Positions 17,895-26,806 are shown, counted from the first letter of the stretch. The stretch: DNA of 64,000 nt from Adhaeretor mobilis (GCF_007741515.1 NZ_CP036263.1:2419501-2483500), one strand, 5' to 3'. Numbers and translations: made by a program. The notes: generated by a model from the sequence alone, not told the origin.

Positions 17895-18494
17895 CTACTT
17901 GCGTTCTGTCTTTGCCGCTTCGGCCAGTTTGCTTTTCTTGGCGGCGCTGGCGAGGCTTGTGTGGATGCGGGTGGTGAACGCGTTGGGCTCGACATAGCCT
18001 TCGATCTTTGCGACCACTTTGTTGCCAGGAGTGACGACAATCGTTGTCGGGTACCACTTGATGTTCAGCTTCTTGACCAGTTCGGGCTGTGCGTGGCGAT
18101 CGACGTAAACTGTCTCAAAAGAACCCGCCACGAGCTGGGTGATGTGCTTTTGCTTGTAGGTGCCTTCGATCATTTTTACGCAGTAGGGGCATTGCTGCGA
18201 AGTTGCGAAGATAAGAATTGGGCGGCCGGTCTTTTGGGCTGCCGTCCACGCGGCTGGGTAGCGAGTGAAGCGAAACACGCCGTGTTGTAAAGGGCGCGCC
18301 TTGCATCGACCATCGCTGATCGCTGCTGGAACAACCGTCGGCTTGGACTCAGCTGCAGCCGCTTGAGAGGGTGCTACCGCTGGAGCTTTCCCGTCAGGTG
18401 TCGCCTGAGTCGTTGCAGGCTCTTCAGCTGTGGCGGTGGTGACTGCCACAGAAATGACTAAACCGGCAAGCCCACTTCTGACGAAAACATTCAT
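17895..18494 (-). CDS. Secreted thioredoxin-fold protein with CPYC motif
   Basis: Second exported thioredoxin-like protein. The open frame extends to 18590, but the ATG at 18492-18494 gives MNVFVRSGLAGLVISVAVTT, a normal signal peptide, and is preceded by GGAGAG. After an Ala/Thr/Pro-rich linker the fold begins with RYPAAWTAAQKTGRPILIFA; the active site is SQQCPYCVKMI and the cis-Pro part WYPTTIVVTPG. The segment ending KIEGYVEPNAFTTRIH aligns with AIQGYVPPNEFADRVA of the neighbour. 199 residues. The pair lies 135 bp apart in the same direction and probably arose by tandem duplication. Confidence 0.85.
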   Translation of the reverse strand: MNVFVRSGLAGLVISVAVTTATAEEPATTQATPDGKAPAVAPSQAAAAESKPTVVPAAISDGRCKARPLQHGVFRFTRYPAAWTAAQKTGRPILIFATSQQCPYCVKMIEGTYKQKHITQLVAGSFETVYVDRHAQPELVKKLNIKWYPTTIVVTPGNKVVAKIEGYVEPNAFTTRIHTSLASAAKKSKLAEAAKTERK

Positions 18495-18690
18495 TCGACT
18501 ACTCTCCAACACCAAGCGATCTGACCTCTTGCAGAGTCCAGTGCCTCCGCTAAGGAGAGTATCGTCCGCTGCGCGGGTGCTTGGCGGCATCCTTTTTGCT
18601 AGCCCAACTTAGCTGGCTGGATTCGCGCGATTTGCCCCTTCGGAAGTATCTCCCTAGGCCGCAAGGTCGAATAAATTTGCGGTTTTCTGA

Positions 18691-18847
18691 GTGGCATGGG
18701 TAGCTTACTGCCCTTGCTTGACAGGGAGCCGACCTAGCGACGAGACTTCGCAGCTCGTTGCCTGGGGTAGGTCTTAACGTGCGCCGTAAACGCGTAGATT
18801 TCGACAAGCTAAGGGAGATTCCAAGGGTAGCAAGCTACCCATGCCAC
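18691..18847. repeat. MITE-like element with 26-bp terminal inverted repeats
   Basis: Left arm 18691-18716 and right arm 18822-18847 are inverted copies. The outer 16 bases are a perfect match (GTGGCATGGGTAGCTT and its complement) and the next 10 match with two differences. The 105-bp centre codes for nothing recognisable. It sits in the 365-bp gap upstream of the second thioredoxin gene. No target duplication is obvious. It could be a miniature transposable element or a large hairpin. Confidence 0.65.
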
Positions 18848-18859
18848 CCTGACATGCGA

Positions 18860-19381
18860 TCAGACGGCCGCGCCCATCTCGCGAGCCTTCTGCACGCCTA
18901 CGAAAGCTTGACGAGATTTGAGGCATGTGTGACGAAAGGGCTTTGGGTTGGGCACGCCAGAGAGGCGGAAGGTTTCAATCTCCCCGTTCTTAAACACCAG
19001 ATCGCCCGCAGGGTACCACTCTTGCCCTGGTAGGACATCCAACTCGATGGAATCAAAACGGTCTAGCGAAACGCTTTGCTCTTCCGCACCCGTGTAAGGG
19101 CGCTCCACAATCACGCGCCGATTGGTCAGGCGATAGCGGAGGCAAAGTGGCGAACCGGGCAAGAGGGTCAGGAAGTAGGGCGGCAGGATGAAGGGAATCG
19201 ACACGAGCGCCATCAAACGGCCCAAGGTGAAGGGAATCCCGAACAGCGTGATGCCCAGCTTATTGGCGAATCGGCGCCCCCACCAACGTCCCACGCCAAA
19301 CGCCCCCAATGTGGGCCAGGTGGTCATGACAGTCGCTTCACGTTCGGTAGCGGGGACAACCCCGGCGATGGCTTGGGACAT
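18860..19381 (-). CDS. Membrane protein with bacterial PH domain
   Basis: A 173-residue protein with one or two hydrophobic segments around residues 42-75 (LGITLFGIPFTLGRLMALVS then IPFILPPYFLTLL) followed by a YdbS-like bacterial PH domain: RYRLTNRRVIVERPYTGAEE, then SLDRFDSIELDVLPGQEWYP and GDLVFKNGEIETFRLSGVPN. The ending FRHTCLKSRQAF is also seen in such proteins. Function unknown; these domains often occur in membrane-associated stress proteins. The next gene upstream is the PEP-CTERM operon, in the same direction after 76 bp. The start codon is the first ATG; later ones at MTTWPTLG are possible. Confidence 0.75.
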   Translation of the reverse strand: MSQAIAGVVPATEREATVMTTWPTLGAFGVGRWWGRRFANKLGITLFGIPFTLGRLMALVSIPFILPPYFLTLLPGSPLCLRYRLTNRRVIVERPYTGAEEQSVSLDRFDSIELDVLPGQEWYPAGDLVFKNGEIETFRLSGVPNPKPFRHTCLKSRQAFVGVQKAREMGAAV

Positions 19382-19457
19382 TATTGAAAGGCAAAAGGGG
19401 AGAGTCGAAAGGGGACATACCTAAGCATGGGAATCTAGCAAATCGTATAATTTACGG

Positions 19458-20468
19458 CTAGTGGCTGGATCGACGGCGACCTCTCACAAGTAAGAGAATC
19501 CCTAGTGCGGCGGCCAAGCTGGTGGAAGTTGGTTCAGGTACGACCGTAAGGCTGGGCGTGGCGGTAAATGCTCCACTGAAGCTGGGCAGGCTTGAGCCGT
19601 ACTGCAGATTCCAGACTTGGAGGTCGTCCGAGTCAATTATGTCGTCGTAGTTCGCGTCACCGGCAAGTTGGAGAGCGGCAGGGTTACTCTCACCCAGGCC
19701 GCGCTGCCAAGTCAGAAAATCGTTGCCATCGACAACCAAATCCCCATCGAAGTCGGCGCTGAAGTCGGGTGCGAGCTCGTCGAGATTTGCATCAGACCAT
19801 TGTTGAGCTGATGTCAAAGCGGCGGTCGTCGAGCCGGGAGTTCCAAATAAGAAGTAGAAGGGTTTCGACCGATCGAGGCCTTCCATCCGGGCTCGAATCG
19901 AGAACAAATAGATACCATCTTGGGGATCTACACCAAGATCGCCATCACCATCGTCGAGGAAGAAGAAGCGGTGCCGATGGATCGAGCCGATGGAATCGGT
20001 GTCTTGGATGACTCCGCCCTGAATGAGTTGGTTTGACCCATCGGCAGCGATAAAGCCTGATTTCGACTGCAAGGAGAGCGCATAAGTTGGAGCTGGCAAA
20101 GCGCCGAATTGTACGTTGCCCGTGCCGTCCCAGAAAAAAAGGTTGGCTGCGGTACCGTCAATCTTGAGTGGCAAGAAGTCCCAGCTTAGGTCTGTATTGG
20201 CAGGAAGTGCTTCCGCTCCGTCGGGTAGATCGGGCGAGCCGGTGCCCAGTGCGTTCCAACCTGGATCGTTAACGGCGAAATCGCTATCGAAAACTTGGGA
20301 GTAAATGCGTGCTCCCAGGGTCCATTGTCCCGTGTCGAAATCGGCATCGCCGCTAGTCAGTCGATCGCCAACGTCTTGGATCAATATATCTGTATGTTGC
20401 GCGAGGCATAAATGCGCATTTGTTACCAAGCAGCAAACGACAATCGCCTGGAGTCGATATGAAATCAT
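19458..20468 (-). CDS. PEP-CTERM surface protein with dockerin-like motif (QHTDIL paralogue)
   Basis: Exported protein of 336 residues. The ATG at 20466-20468 gives a signal peptide ending in CLAQHTDILIQDVG. The middle shares FFWDGTGNVQFG and DGIYLFSIRARMEGLDRSKP with the upstream gene (FYWDGQGSVNFT and DGVYLVSPTVDVDGLATSDP). Near the C-terminus is the dockerin-like pair DFDGDLVVDGNDFLTWQRGL and GDANYDDIIDSDDLQVWNL, then the sorting signal: VVPEPTSTSL, a hydrophobic helix and RGRRRSSH. It should be processed by an exosortase, not encoded here. A terminator hairpin separates it from the upstream paralogue. Ribosome binding site AAAGGA. Confidence 0.88.
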   Translation of the reverse strand: MISYRLQAIVVCCLVTNAHLCLAQHTDILIQDVGDRLTSGDADFDTGQWTLGARIYSQVFDSDFAVNDPGWNALGTGSPDLPDGAEALPANTDLSWDFLPLKIDGTAANLFFWDGTGNVQFGALPAPTYALSLQSKSGFIAADGSNQLIQGGVIQDTDSIGSIHRHRFFFLDDGDGDLGVDPQDGIYLFSIRARMEGLDRSKPFYFLFGTPGSTTAALTSAQQWSDANLDELAPDFSADFDGDLVVDGNDFLTWQRGLGESNPAALQLAGDANYDDIIDSDDLQVWNLQYGSSLPSFSGAFTATPSLTVVPEPTSTSLAAALGILLLVRGRRRSSH

Positions 20469-20507
20469 CTGTTTCCTTTGCTCTAGGGGATCAAGCAAGT
20501 CAAGAAA

Positions 20508-20536
20508 GCAGCCTCACCCGGTGCGGGCGAGGCTGC
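20508..20536 (-). terminator. Strong hairpin between the two PEP-CTERM genes
   Basis: Stem GCAGCCTC/GAGGCTGC (8 bp) plus CCCG/CGGG around a 3-base loop, with one mismatched pair between. It follows the stop at 20570 of the upstream gene; downstream on the minus strand comes TTTCTTGACTTGC, a weak T-run. It may attenuate rather than fully stop transcription into the next paralogue. Confidence 0.7.
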
Positions 20537-20569
20537 ATCTTGAGATTGACTCCCTAGCTCGTCATTTGT

Positions 20570-21433
20570 CTACGAGCGTTGCTTACGGCCAGCGAGAAGC
20601 ATTCCAAACGCCGCCAGGCTCAGCAGTGCTGTGCTTGGTTCGGGAATAGCGAACGTCTCTTCTACAAATTCCACGGCCTCTTCGTAGAAGGCGAACTCCT
20701 TGGTGACGCCGCCTCCGAAATCGACGACTGCATCGGTCGTGAGACCCTCCTCAAGTGCTTCCAGGGCCTCTTCGACTGCTTCTTCGTCATCCTCATCGAC
20801 GATCAATGCGTCAGCCAGTAGCACCGAGTAGAAGGGGTCAGAGGTTGCTAGGCCATCGACATCGACCGTGGGGGAGACTAGATAGACACCGTCGGCAGGC
20901 AGTCCTGAGGAGGCATCCAGTTGATAGACTGGGTGCCCGTCCATGTCACCGTTGGGCCCGGTGGTCTCAAAATTCGTGGCCGGCGAGTATGAAAAAGTCG
21001 TTCCCGCAGGTGCTGGGGTAAAGTTTACGCTGCCTTGTCCGTCCCAATAGAAGAGTGTGCTGGTAGCACCGCCAATTGAGAAAGAAGAAGCGCTGACACT
21101 GACCCCGGCATTGCCTGGAAGGGCACTGGCACCGAGGGCGGCCAGTTCAGCTGCGTCGCTTGTGCCATTGAGTGCAAAGAAACCGGGTTCCTCGGACTCG
21201 TAATCGGCTGGTGTTGGTGGCTCGAAGCCTGGCACCATGATCGTTTCGAACACAATCGTTTCGAGATCGAACGACTCATCAGGGTTGCCAATATCCGAAG
21301 CGGCACCGATGGCGACCTGGCCACCCACGTTGGTAACTAACACATCGCTATGCTGGGCAAAAAGTGTTGCCGGGTTAATAGAGGAACCGATCAATGAGAT
21401 CGACAGTGCAAGGGTAAAGAAGAACTTATTCAT
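20570..21433 (-). CDS. PEP-CTERM surface protein (QHSDVL paralogue)
   Basis: Exported protein of 287 residues. The signal peptide (MNKFFFTLALSISLIGSS) ends in LFAQHSDVLVTNVGG. The body is rich in Ala, Gly and acidic residues, and an acidic segment (about residues 212-235, DEDDEEAVEEALEALEEGL) lies before the end. The sorting signal is IPEPSTALLSLAAFGMLLAG followed by RKQRS. It is a paralogue of the next gene; the two share the QH[ST]D N-terminus and the F-[FY]-WDG-x-G-x-V block. It lies 56 bp after the DUF1559 gene, so these are probably one operon. Confidence 0.88.
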   Translation of the reverse strand: MNKFFFTLALSISLIGSSINPATLFAQHSDVLVTNVGGQVAIGAASDIGNPDESFDLETIVFETIMVPGFEPPTPADYESEEPGFFALNGTSDAAELAALGASALPGNAGVSVSASSFSIGGATSTLFYWDGQGSVNFTPAPAGTTFSYSPATNFETTGPNGDMDGHPVYQLDASSGLPADGVYLVSPTVDVDGLATSDPFYSVLLADALIVDEDDEEAVEEALEALEEGLTTDAVVDFGGGVTKEFAFYEEAVEFVEETFAIPEPSTALLSLAAFGMLLAGRKQRS

Positions 21434-21489
21434 GGTGAAATATCCAATTATTTAAGAGTCATGATAGTAAGAATAAACCGTCGCAATAT

Positions 21490-22272
21490 TTACTGCGGCG
21501 GGATAGCAAAGTTATTCCCCGCGACGCACCAATCGGCGATTTCGTCGCTAGGAATCGCTCGTACGTGGCCGTCTGCATAGAGGTAGTTGGCGGTCGTCCC
21601 TTGATGACGATTCACTGCAACCTCAGCCTTTACAGCCTTAAACACGGCATTCGCCGTGCCGTTGTTGCTGAGATTCGATTCGCTGAACCACTTGTCTGAT
21701 TCCACATGGTCGAAAGTGGTAGCAGCAATGAGCCCCGTCACTTCGAACATGACCATCGTCGTATGAGTCGATGGCAAATCGTACAAGCTTCTGATGAACC
21801 CCTCGCTGGGGTCGATCACCACACCGTTTGGCAAGGTGACCGGCGGCTCTGGCTCAGCCAGGTAGCCGTTCATCGCGTAGCTCGAACCGGGGAAATTGGG
21901 TGTTTTGGCCTTCTCTTGTAGCTCGATATCTTCCGGGCAGAATCGCATCTCATCCACGTTTTCCAACCACGGGGCGAGCGTGTAGATCCACGACTCACTT
22001 CGTTGGTGTTGGTGGGTGGTAAGCGGGAAGTCACCAGAGTGAACACCCGCATACTGATGAATTGCCAGCCCGATCTGTCGCATGCCGTTTGCGCACTGCG
22101 CTCTACGAGCAGCAGCACGTGCCGCCTGCACAGCAGGAAGCAGTAAGCCGATCAAAACGCCGATAATGGCAATGACCACCAATAATTCAACTAAAGTAAA
22201 GGCCGCACGCGATGAGTTCTTCACGCCTGCGCAACCGGGCACGCTGCAACAGCGCGCACTGGGAGTGAGCAT
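21490..22272 (-). CDS. DUF1559 pseudopilin-like protein
   Basis: Planctomycete-type DUF1559 protein with a type IV pilin-like N-terminus: [20 protein letters not shown], then [18 protein letters not shown]. The C-terminal signature of the family (H, ten residues, DG) is in [24 protein letters not shown]-initiated longer version exists, but the ATG at 22270-22272 is preceded by AGGGAG, so I use it: 260 residues. It would be cleaved by a prepilin peptidase. It sits between the Cys-rich membrane protein and two PEP-CTERM proteins. The role of DUF1559 proteins is not established. Confidence 0.9.
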   Translation of the reverse strand: MLTPSARCCSVPGCAGVKNSSRAAFTLVELLVVIAIIGVLIGLLLPAVQAARAAARRAQCANGMRQIGLAIHQYAGVHSGDFPLTTHQHQRSESWIYTLAPWLENVDEMRFCPEDIELQEKAKTPNFPGSSYAMNGYLAEPEPPVTLPNGVVIDPSEGFIRSLYDLPSTHTTMVMFEVTGLIAATTFDHVESDKWFSESNLSNNGTANAVFKAVKAEVAVNRHQGTTANYLYADGHVRAIPSDEIADWCVAGNNFAIPPQ

Positions 22273-22314
22273 GGGAAGCTCCCTGGAAAAAATTGTGAGC
22301 AAAGAAAACCAACC

Positions 22315-22797
22315 TCAGACGGTTGGTGGCCCACGTGCAAGAGAGAAGCTTACGAAAAGCTGTGGGGTGGGAAGCTCGTCGATTTGACGCTCCCCGGGCA
22401 GGAATGCAACCTGTGCAATGTCGCTAGAATGTGCGAGTGGGGATTGAGCTTGGGCTAGAAAGGCGCAGATTGGGCAGCTAGATGGTTCTGCAGCCAAGGA
22501 GGGGTGCGGCCGAGATCGCTTACCTTCGTGAGAAACTACTCCGGTGCGCCCTGTAGTCGGCACTGTGGCGTGCTCGTGCTCATGGCAGCAAGGACAGCTC
22601 GCTGCGGTTGCCAAGTCGCCAGGATCCTGGGGCCCAGTTTCATAAGCGTCAGCTTCACAAGTTCCGGAAACGCAGTGCTCGCAGTCGAAAACCGTGTGCA
22701 GACTGTACCTAAACACGCCCGTCGTGCCGTAGGTCAGCAATACCAAGCCGGTAAGGCTCAGTTGCAAAAAGCTCCAGAAGTGACGGCGGGGGCGCAT
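22315..22797 (-). CDS. Cys/His-rich membrane-anchored protein
   Basis: About 160 residues from the ATG at 22795-22797 (MRPRRHFWSFLQLSLTGLVL): basic N-terminus, one membrane segment, then an exported part with Cys/His clusters: FDCEHCVSGTC, CPCCHEHEHATV and SSCPICAFLAQAQ. The CPIC-type ending recalls DUF2946-like proteins, but I cannot confirm membership. The frame stays open to 22986, crossing a hairpin, and ATG 22863 is another possible start. First gene of the four-gene surface operon. The clusters suggest metal binding (inference). Confidence 0.65.
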   Translation of the reverse strand: MRPRRHFWSFLQLSLTGLVLLTYGTTGVFRYSLHTVFDCEHCVSGTCEADAYETGPQDPGDLATAASCPCCHEHEHATVPTTGRTGVVSHEGKRSRPHPSLAAEPSSCPICAFLAQAQSPLAHSSDIAQVAFLPGERQIDELPTPQLFVSFSLARGPPTV

Positions 22798-22936
22798 TCT
22801 ACTGCGGCTATCGGACAGCGGTTGTGGGCTACGAAACGATCCTGCATCGTACGCAGGCAGCATAACCGTGTCCAGCGAAATGCCGCGGGTTTGCCGGAAT
22901 ATCACGCTAGAATCTGGGCAATTCCTTCGAGAGTTT

Positions 22937-22957
22937 ACAGAGCAAGTGCTGCTCTGT
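22937..22957. other. Perfect 8-bp hairpin between CBS gene and surface operon
   Basis: ACAGAGCA, 5-base loop, TGCTCTGT. It may be the terminator of the CBS gene or an operator of the surface operon; no T-run follows, so the terminator reading is weak. Confidence 0.5.
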
Positions 22958-23013
22958 CCGCTCGCAAGGACCAAAATTCGCAGCAAATACGAACGAATAC
23001 CCCTTCGCGAACC

Positions 23014-23487
23014 CTACGACACGGGCGCTTCGTTTCGTTCTCGCAAGGCGCTCAAATACAGGATCGTACTATCCGAGGCTCGTGGAGGAGCTGTCTTCAC
23101 AAGCTTCATCGCGGCATGTAGCACGTCGCGGCGGCTGATTTGGCCAATGAGTTTTCCCTGGTCGAGAACGGGTAGCCGGCGATAGGGTGTCAGCAAGAAC
23201 ACCTGTGCGATGGTTAGCAACTGCGCGTTCGGCTCGATGGTCTGCGCTTCGCAATCCATGAAGGCTTCCACACTTGCTGAGGGCAACCCATCGTAAGCGG
23301 CATCGAGCAGGAAATGCATGCAGCACTTCTCGCTGAATACGCCCATGAAATTTCCTTCCGGGCCGACGACCGGCGCGCCGGAAATACGATTCTTCAGTAA
23401 GAGCTGTACGGCCTTGAGCACGTCCATCTCTGGTTTCAGCGTTACGAGCTTCTTGACCATGAAGTCGCGAGCAGTGAGTTGACCCAT
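23014..23487 (-). CDS. Two-CBS-domain protein
   Basis: A 157-residue protein made almost wholly of a CBS pair. First domain: TARDFMVKKLVTLKPEMDVL then RISGAPVVGPEGNFMGVFSE; second: FMDCEAQTIEPNAQLLTIAQ then YRRLPVLDQGKLIGQISRRD. Such modules bind adenine nucleotides and regulate other proteins. No effector domain is attached. A cysteine pair (SEKCCMHFL) occurs between the domains. It is upstream of the surface operon in the same direction but separated by about 216 bp with a hairpin. Confidence 0.88.
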   Translation of the reverse strand: MGQLTARDFMVKKLVTLKPEMDVLKAVQLLLKNRISGAPVVGPEGNFMGVFSEKCCMHFLLDAAYDGLPSASVEAFMDCEAQTIEPNAQLLTIAQVFLLTPYRRLPVLDQGKLIGQISRRDVLHAAMKLVKTAPPRASDSTILYLSALRERNEAPVS

Positions 23488-23886
23488 ATTACTTGCCCTT
23501 ATAGAAAAGCCACCGGGTAAAGTATCGAGAAGAGTTGGGAATGGGACCTACCATGGTGATATTCCCTATGAGGCAAGTCTATCATGCCAACGGGCGGCGG
23601 CGAAGCAGATTCGGGGCTTGTGAAAAGATTCACACGGTTTGCTTGTGAAAGTTTTCACGAGGTTTCGGGAAGCTTCTGAGCCTTCTAGCTTCCCTAATCG
23701 TGAATCTCAACAAGAGCCGCGAGCCAACGGCTCGCCGGGGCCCGGAGATGGTGGGTGATTTGCTAGAGCTTCCCGGCAGCCCGCTGGGCCGCGGCTAGTG
23801 TAGATTGAGTGAATTCAGGCTGAGCTTCGACTGATAAGAATAGATCCCTTAACCGGCACAAACTATCAAGTAGCTGAACACTTCCT
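23488..23886. other. Non-coding stretch with palindromic repeat
   Basis: The gap between the divergent CBS and membrane-protein genes has no supportable gene. It contains a palindrome-like unit near 23714-23742 (GAGCCGCGAGCC, AACGGCTCGCCGGGG) that resembles the hairpins near 29240 and 30326, and a short duplication (TGTGAAAAGATTCACACGG and TGTGAAAGTTTTCACGAGG near 23620-23662), each a small inverted repeat. Confidence 0.5.
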
Positions 23887-25626
23887 GTGGATGCTCACCA
23901 ACTTCTCAACGCCCTCAGCGCCTCGTTCTTTGCCTTATTAGGCATTTGGGCGGCCGTGGTACGCCGGCACTGGTTTCTGCGTTTTGGCGTGGTATGCGTT
24001 TGCCTGCTGTCGGCACTGTTCATCCCTGCGTACGAAGCGGTGATTGAGTTCGGTCTGCTGGTCGGCGTGATCGTGGCCGGGGTTTGGTTGGCAAGAGGTC
24101 GCAAGAACTGGCGGCCGCAATTGTCGCTGGAGACGGCGCTGCTCATCACGGTGGTCGTCGCCGTCGTGGCTGCCGTGGTGGCGAAGCTGCCGGAGCTGAG
24201 CTATCACGATTTCGCTTGGATGACGGTCAACGGTCTGGCCCCGGCGCTGCTGGCGCTGGGGTGCTTGTGGTTGGTGTTCGGGCGGGCGAAGTTGCGAACG
24301 CGGTTGCTGTTCGTCGGGCTTGGGTTTGTGCCGTTTATGGCGTTTTATCATTTCTTGCGAGGAGTAGAGGAATTGATTTCCTCATGGTACTTGTGGAACG
24401 GACCGCCCTGGTCCTGGGAGAATTACTACTCTGGGCACAAGGTTGTGCGATGGCTACAAAGGAATTTGCCGACGATTGGCACTTCGACAACCATTATTCT
24501 TGCCGTGCTAATTGCCGCGCGCGGCAGCGGATGGTTTACGAGTGATGATGAGGGCGATCCGGCAGTCAGGCGGGCCGGTCAGCTCGTATCACGTGCCATA
24601 TTGGCTGCAATAATGGTGGGAGTGATCCTCCCGCTGACCTATGTTTTTTACTGTTTACTGAACCCGCCAACATTTCCAATAGCACAAGTGCCCCCGTCGA
24701 ACGGCTACGACGACTTCTTCGCGGCTGGGGAGTTAGTAAACGAGCAGAGCCAAGTGCTATTTAGCAACTGGCAGAGCACCAGCACAAAGCAAAGGCGTGA
24801 ACTAGTTCTTGGTTGGCAGTCCACGATAGAAAGGATCGAAGCGGGGCTGGAGAAACAGTGTGTTTGGCCTTTGCAACCAGGAGCGAGTCTGCAAACAGAG
24901 AAGGCGCAGCAGACGATAGAATTCCTACGACGTGACGGTGTTGTACTCGCGTGTGCCACGGAATTCGAAGTCAGTTCCGGTGACCCCACGCGTGCTCTTG
25001 AACTCGTGTTGACCTATTACCACTTTGGGCAAGTTGTTGATTTTACGTTCCTCTACGGCGTCGTCGGCTATGATCCCACAATACTGCTCTCGCAAGTGAA
25101 CCTACTGCTTCCCAGTCTGGATGCGGCCTCCTGTCGCACCCTGGCAAAGCATATTCGCAAATACCGTTTGGGCGATGAAGACTCGCTCCGCCAAGTTCTC
25201 CAGACGAAACGCATTCGAAATTCAAACCGCAATTGGCAGTCCCACTTGTACGAGTTACTCAACGAGTGGTCTGGCGTGGACGTTGTACATTGGGAGGAAC
25301 GACACTTCCGCAATTGGACGGCACACACCCGTTTGCTTGCGATCCAAGCTTTGCTACAAGCTTATTGGTTAGAGAGCAACTCGTTGCCCGAGTCGCTGCA
25401 TGAACTGGAACCAAGAAACTTGTCAGAAGTTCGACTCGATCCCTTTTCAGGTGAGCCCTTTCAGTACGCTACCAATCTCGACCGGAGAACGTATAAGTTG
25501 TCGAGCGTCGGACGAGATGGGAAAGCCGACGTTAAAGCACCGAATGAAAAAGGGTACTCTCTGGGTTCTAGCGACGACATTGAAATCACCGGGCCGGCCA
25601 AACTTAAAGATCGACCGAAGCGTTAG
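23887..25626 (+). CDS. Multi-pass membrane protein of unknown function
   Basis: I do not recognise the family. The 579 residues divide into an N-terminal half with about seven hydrophobic helices (LLNALSASFFALLGIWAAVV, AVIEFGLLVGVIVAGVWLAR, TALLITVVVAVVAAVVAKL, LAPALLALGCLWLVFGRA and others) and a soluble half of about 300 residues with helical pattern and a C-terminal RLDPFSGEPFQYATNLDRRT segment, a phrase common in planctomycete hypothetical proteins of this layout. Starts with GTG at 23887. It converges with the M29 peptidase gene. Confidence 0.75.
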   Translation: MDAHQLLNALSASFFALLGIWAAVVRRHWFLRFGVVCVCLLSALFIPAYEAVIEFGLLVGVIVAGVWLARGRKNWRPQLSLETALLITVVVAVVAAVVAKLPELSYHDFAWMTVNGLAPALLALGCLWLVFGRAKLRTRLLFVGLGFVPFMAFYHFLRGVEELISSWYLWNGPPWSWENYYSGHKVVRWLQRNLPTIGTSTTIILAVLIAARGSGWFTSDDEGDPAVRRAGQLVSRAILAAIMVGVILPLTYVFYCLLNPPTFPIAQVPPSNGYDDFFAAGELVNEQSQVLFSNWQSTSTKQRRELVLGWQSTIERIEAGLEKQCVWPLQPGASLQTEKAQQTIEFLRRDGVVLACATEFEVSSGDPTRALELVLTYYHFGQVVDFTFLYGVVGYDPTILLSQVNLLLPSLDAASCRTLAKHIRKYRLGDEDSLRQVLQTKRIRNSNRNWQSHLYELLNEWSGVDVVHWEERHFRNWTAHTRLLAIQALLQAYWLESNSLPESLHELEPRNLSEVRLDPFSGEPFQYATNLDRRTYKLSSVGRDGKADVKAPNEKGYSLGSSDDIEITGPAKLKDRPKR

Positions 25627-25693
25627 CCGTGCTTCGTCCGGACGCTATGCCAACGCGACAGCGGGACGTTGACGGTTAACAACCTCTGCCTGG

Positions 25694-26806
25694 TTACAGC
25701 CCTTCATTAAGTCCTTGCAGGTCCTTGGGCACAAAGTGGCCATCTTTACGGAGTAGCTCGTCGTCGAAATAGATTTCGCCGCCGCCGTAGTCCACGCGCT
25801 GGATGAGTACGAGATCCCAATGGATTTGGCTGTTGTTGCCGTTATTGGCCTCTTCGTACGCTTGCCCAGGCGTAAGGTGGAAGCTGCCGCCGATTTTTTC
25901 GTCGAACAGTGTGTCGAGCATCGGATGGCGCACGCGGTTGTTTGTCCCCATAGACCACTCGCCGCAGTAACGGGCACCCTCGTCGGAATCGAGAATCGCG
26001 TTGAGGCGTTCGGTATCGCTACTTTCAGCACGGACGATTTGCCCGTCTTTGAATTCAAACTCAATGTCGCTAAACACGGTGCCTTGGTAGCGTGACTGCG
26101 TATTGAACTTGATCACCCCGTTGATGCTGTCTCGCACGGGTGCGGTGAACACTTCTCCATCGGGGATGTTGCGATCGCCATTGCAGGGGATCACCGGGAT
26201 GTCTTTGATTGAGAAAGTGAGCTCGGTTCCGGGTGACACAATTCGCACCTTATCGGCCGCTTCCATACGTTTGACTAGCGGCTCTTGCGCACGGCCCATG
26301 GCGGCGTAGTCGGCCGTGCAGACATCAAAGTAAAAGTCTTCGAAGGCCGCGCTGCTCATATTCGCCGCTTGCGCGAACGAGTCGGTCGGGTAGCGCAATA
26401 CGACCCACTTGGTGTCCGGCACACGGATGCTGCCGTGCACGGGCTTCCACCAATGCTTCTGGAACAGGTCCATGCGCTCGTGTGGCACATCGGCAAACTG
26501 GCTGCTATTGGCCGCGCCGCGAATGCCGACATACGCTTGGCAGGCGTTCATGCGGGCACCTTCGAATTCGGCATTGGCCTTCATGCTTTCGTCGGTAGCC
26601 GTCTGGTAGAGCGATCGCAGCACGGCATTTTGTTTCGTGGTGACTAGCGGAATCGCACCGCGTTCGGAGGCACCTTCCACGAGGGCGCACACGAGATTCG
26701 GCTCTGGGAGGTCGAATGCTTCGATGAGAATCTTCTCGCCCTTCTTGATTTCACAGCTGTGGTCGAGCAGCAGGTTGGCGAGCTTGGTGATGCGAGGGTC
26801 GTGCAT
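25694..26806 (-). CDS. Aminopeptidase, family M29 (thermophilic type)
   Basis: Metal-dependent aminopeptidase of the AmpS/AmpT/PepS family. 370 residues, normal length. Family metal-site blocks are present: NIPDGEVFTAP (Glu), RYCGEWSMGTNNRV (Glu), GGSFHLTPGQAYEEANNGNN (His) and QIHWDLVL (His and Asp). It starts MHDPRITKLANLLLDHSCEI, as is typical. Cytoplasmic; probable role in peptide turnover. It lies alone, convergent with the membrane protein and divergent from the acyl-CoA dehydrogenase gene across a 458-bp gap. Confidence 0.93.
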   Translation of the reverse strand: MHDPRITKLANLLLDHSCEIKKGEKILIEAFDLPEPNLVCALVEGASERGAIPLVTTKQNAVLRSLYQTATDESMKANAEFEGARMNACQAYVGIRGAANSSQFADVPHERMDLFQKHWWKPVHGSIRVPDTKWVVLRYPTDSFAQAANMSSAAFEDFYFDVCTADYAAMGRAQEPLVKRMEAADKVRIVSPGTELTFSIKDIPVIPCNGDRNIPDGEVFTAPVRDSINGVIKFNTQSRYQGTVFSDIEFEFKDGQIVRAESSDTERLNAILDSDEGARYCGEWSMGTNNRVRHPMLDTLFDEKIGGSFHLTPGQAYEEANNGNNSQIHWDLVLIQRVDYGGGEIYFDDELLRKDGHFVPKDLQGLNEGL

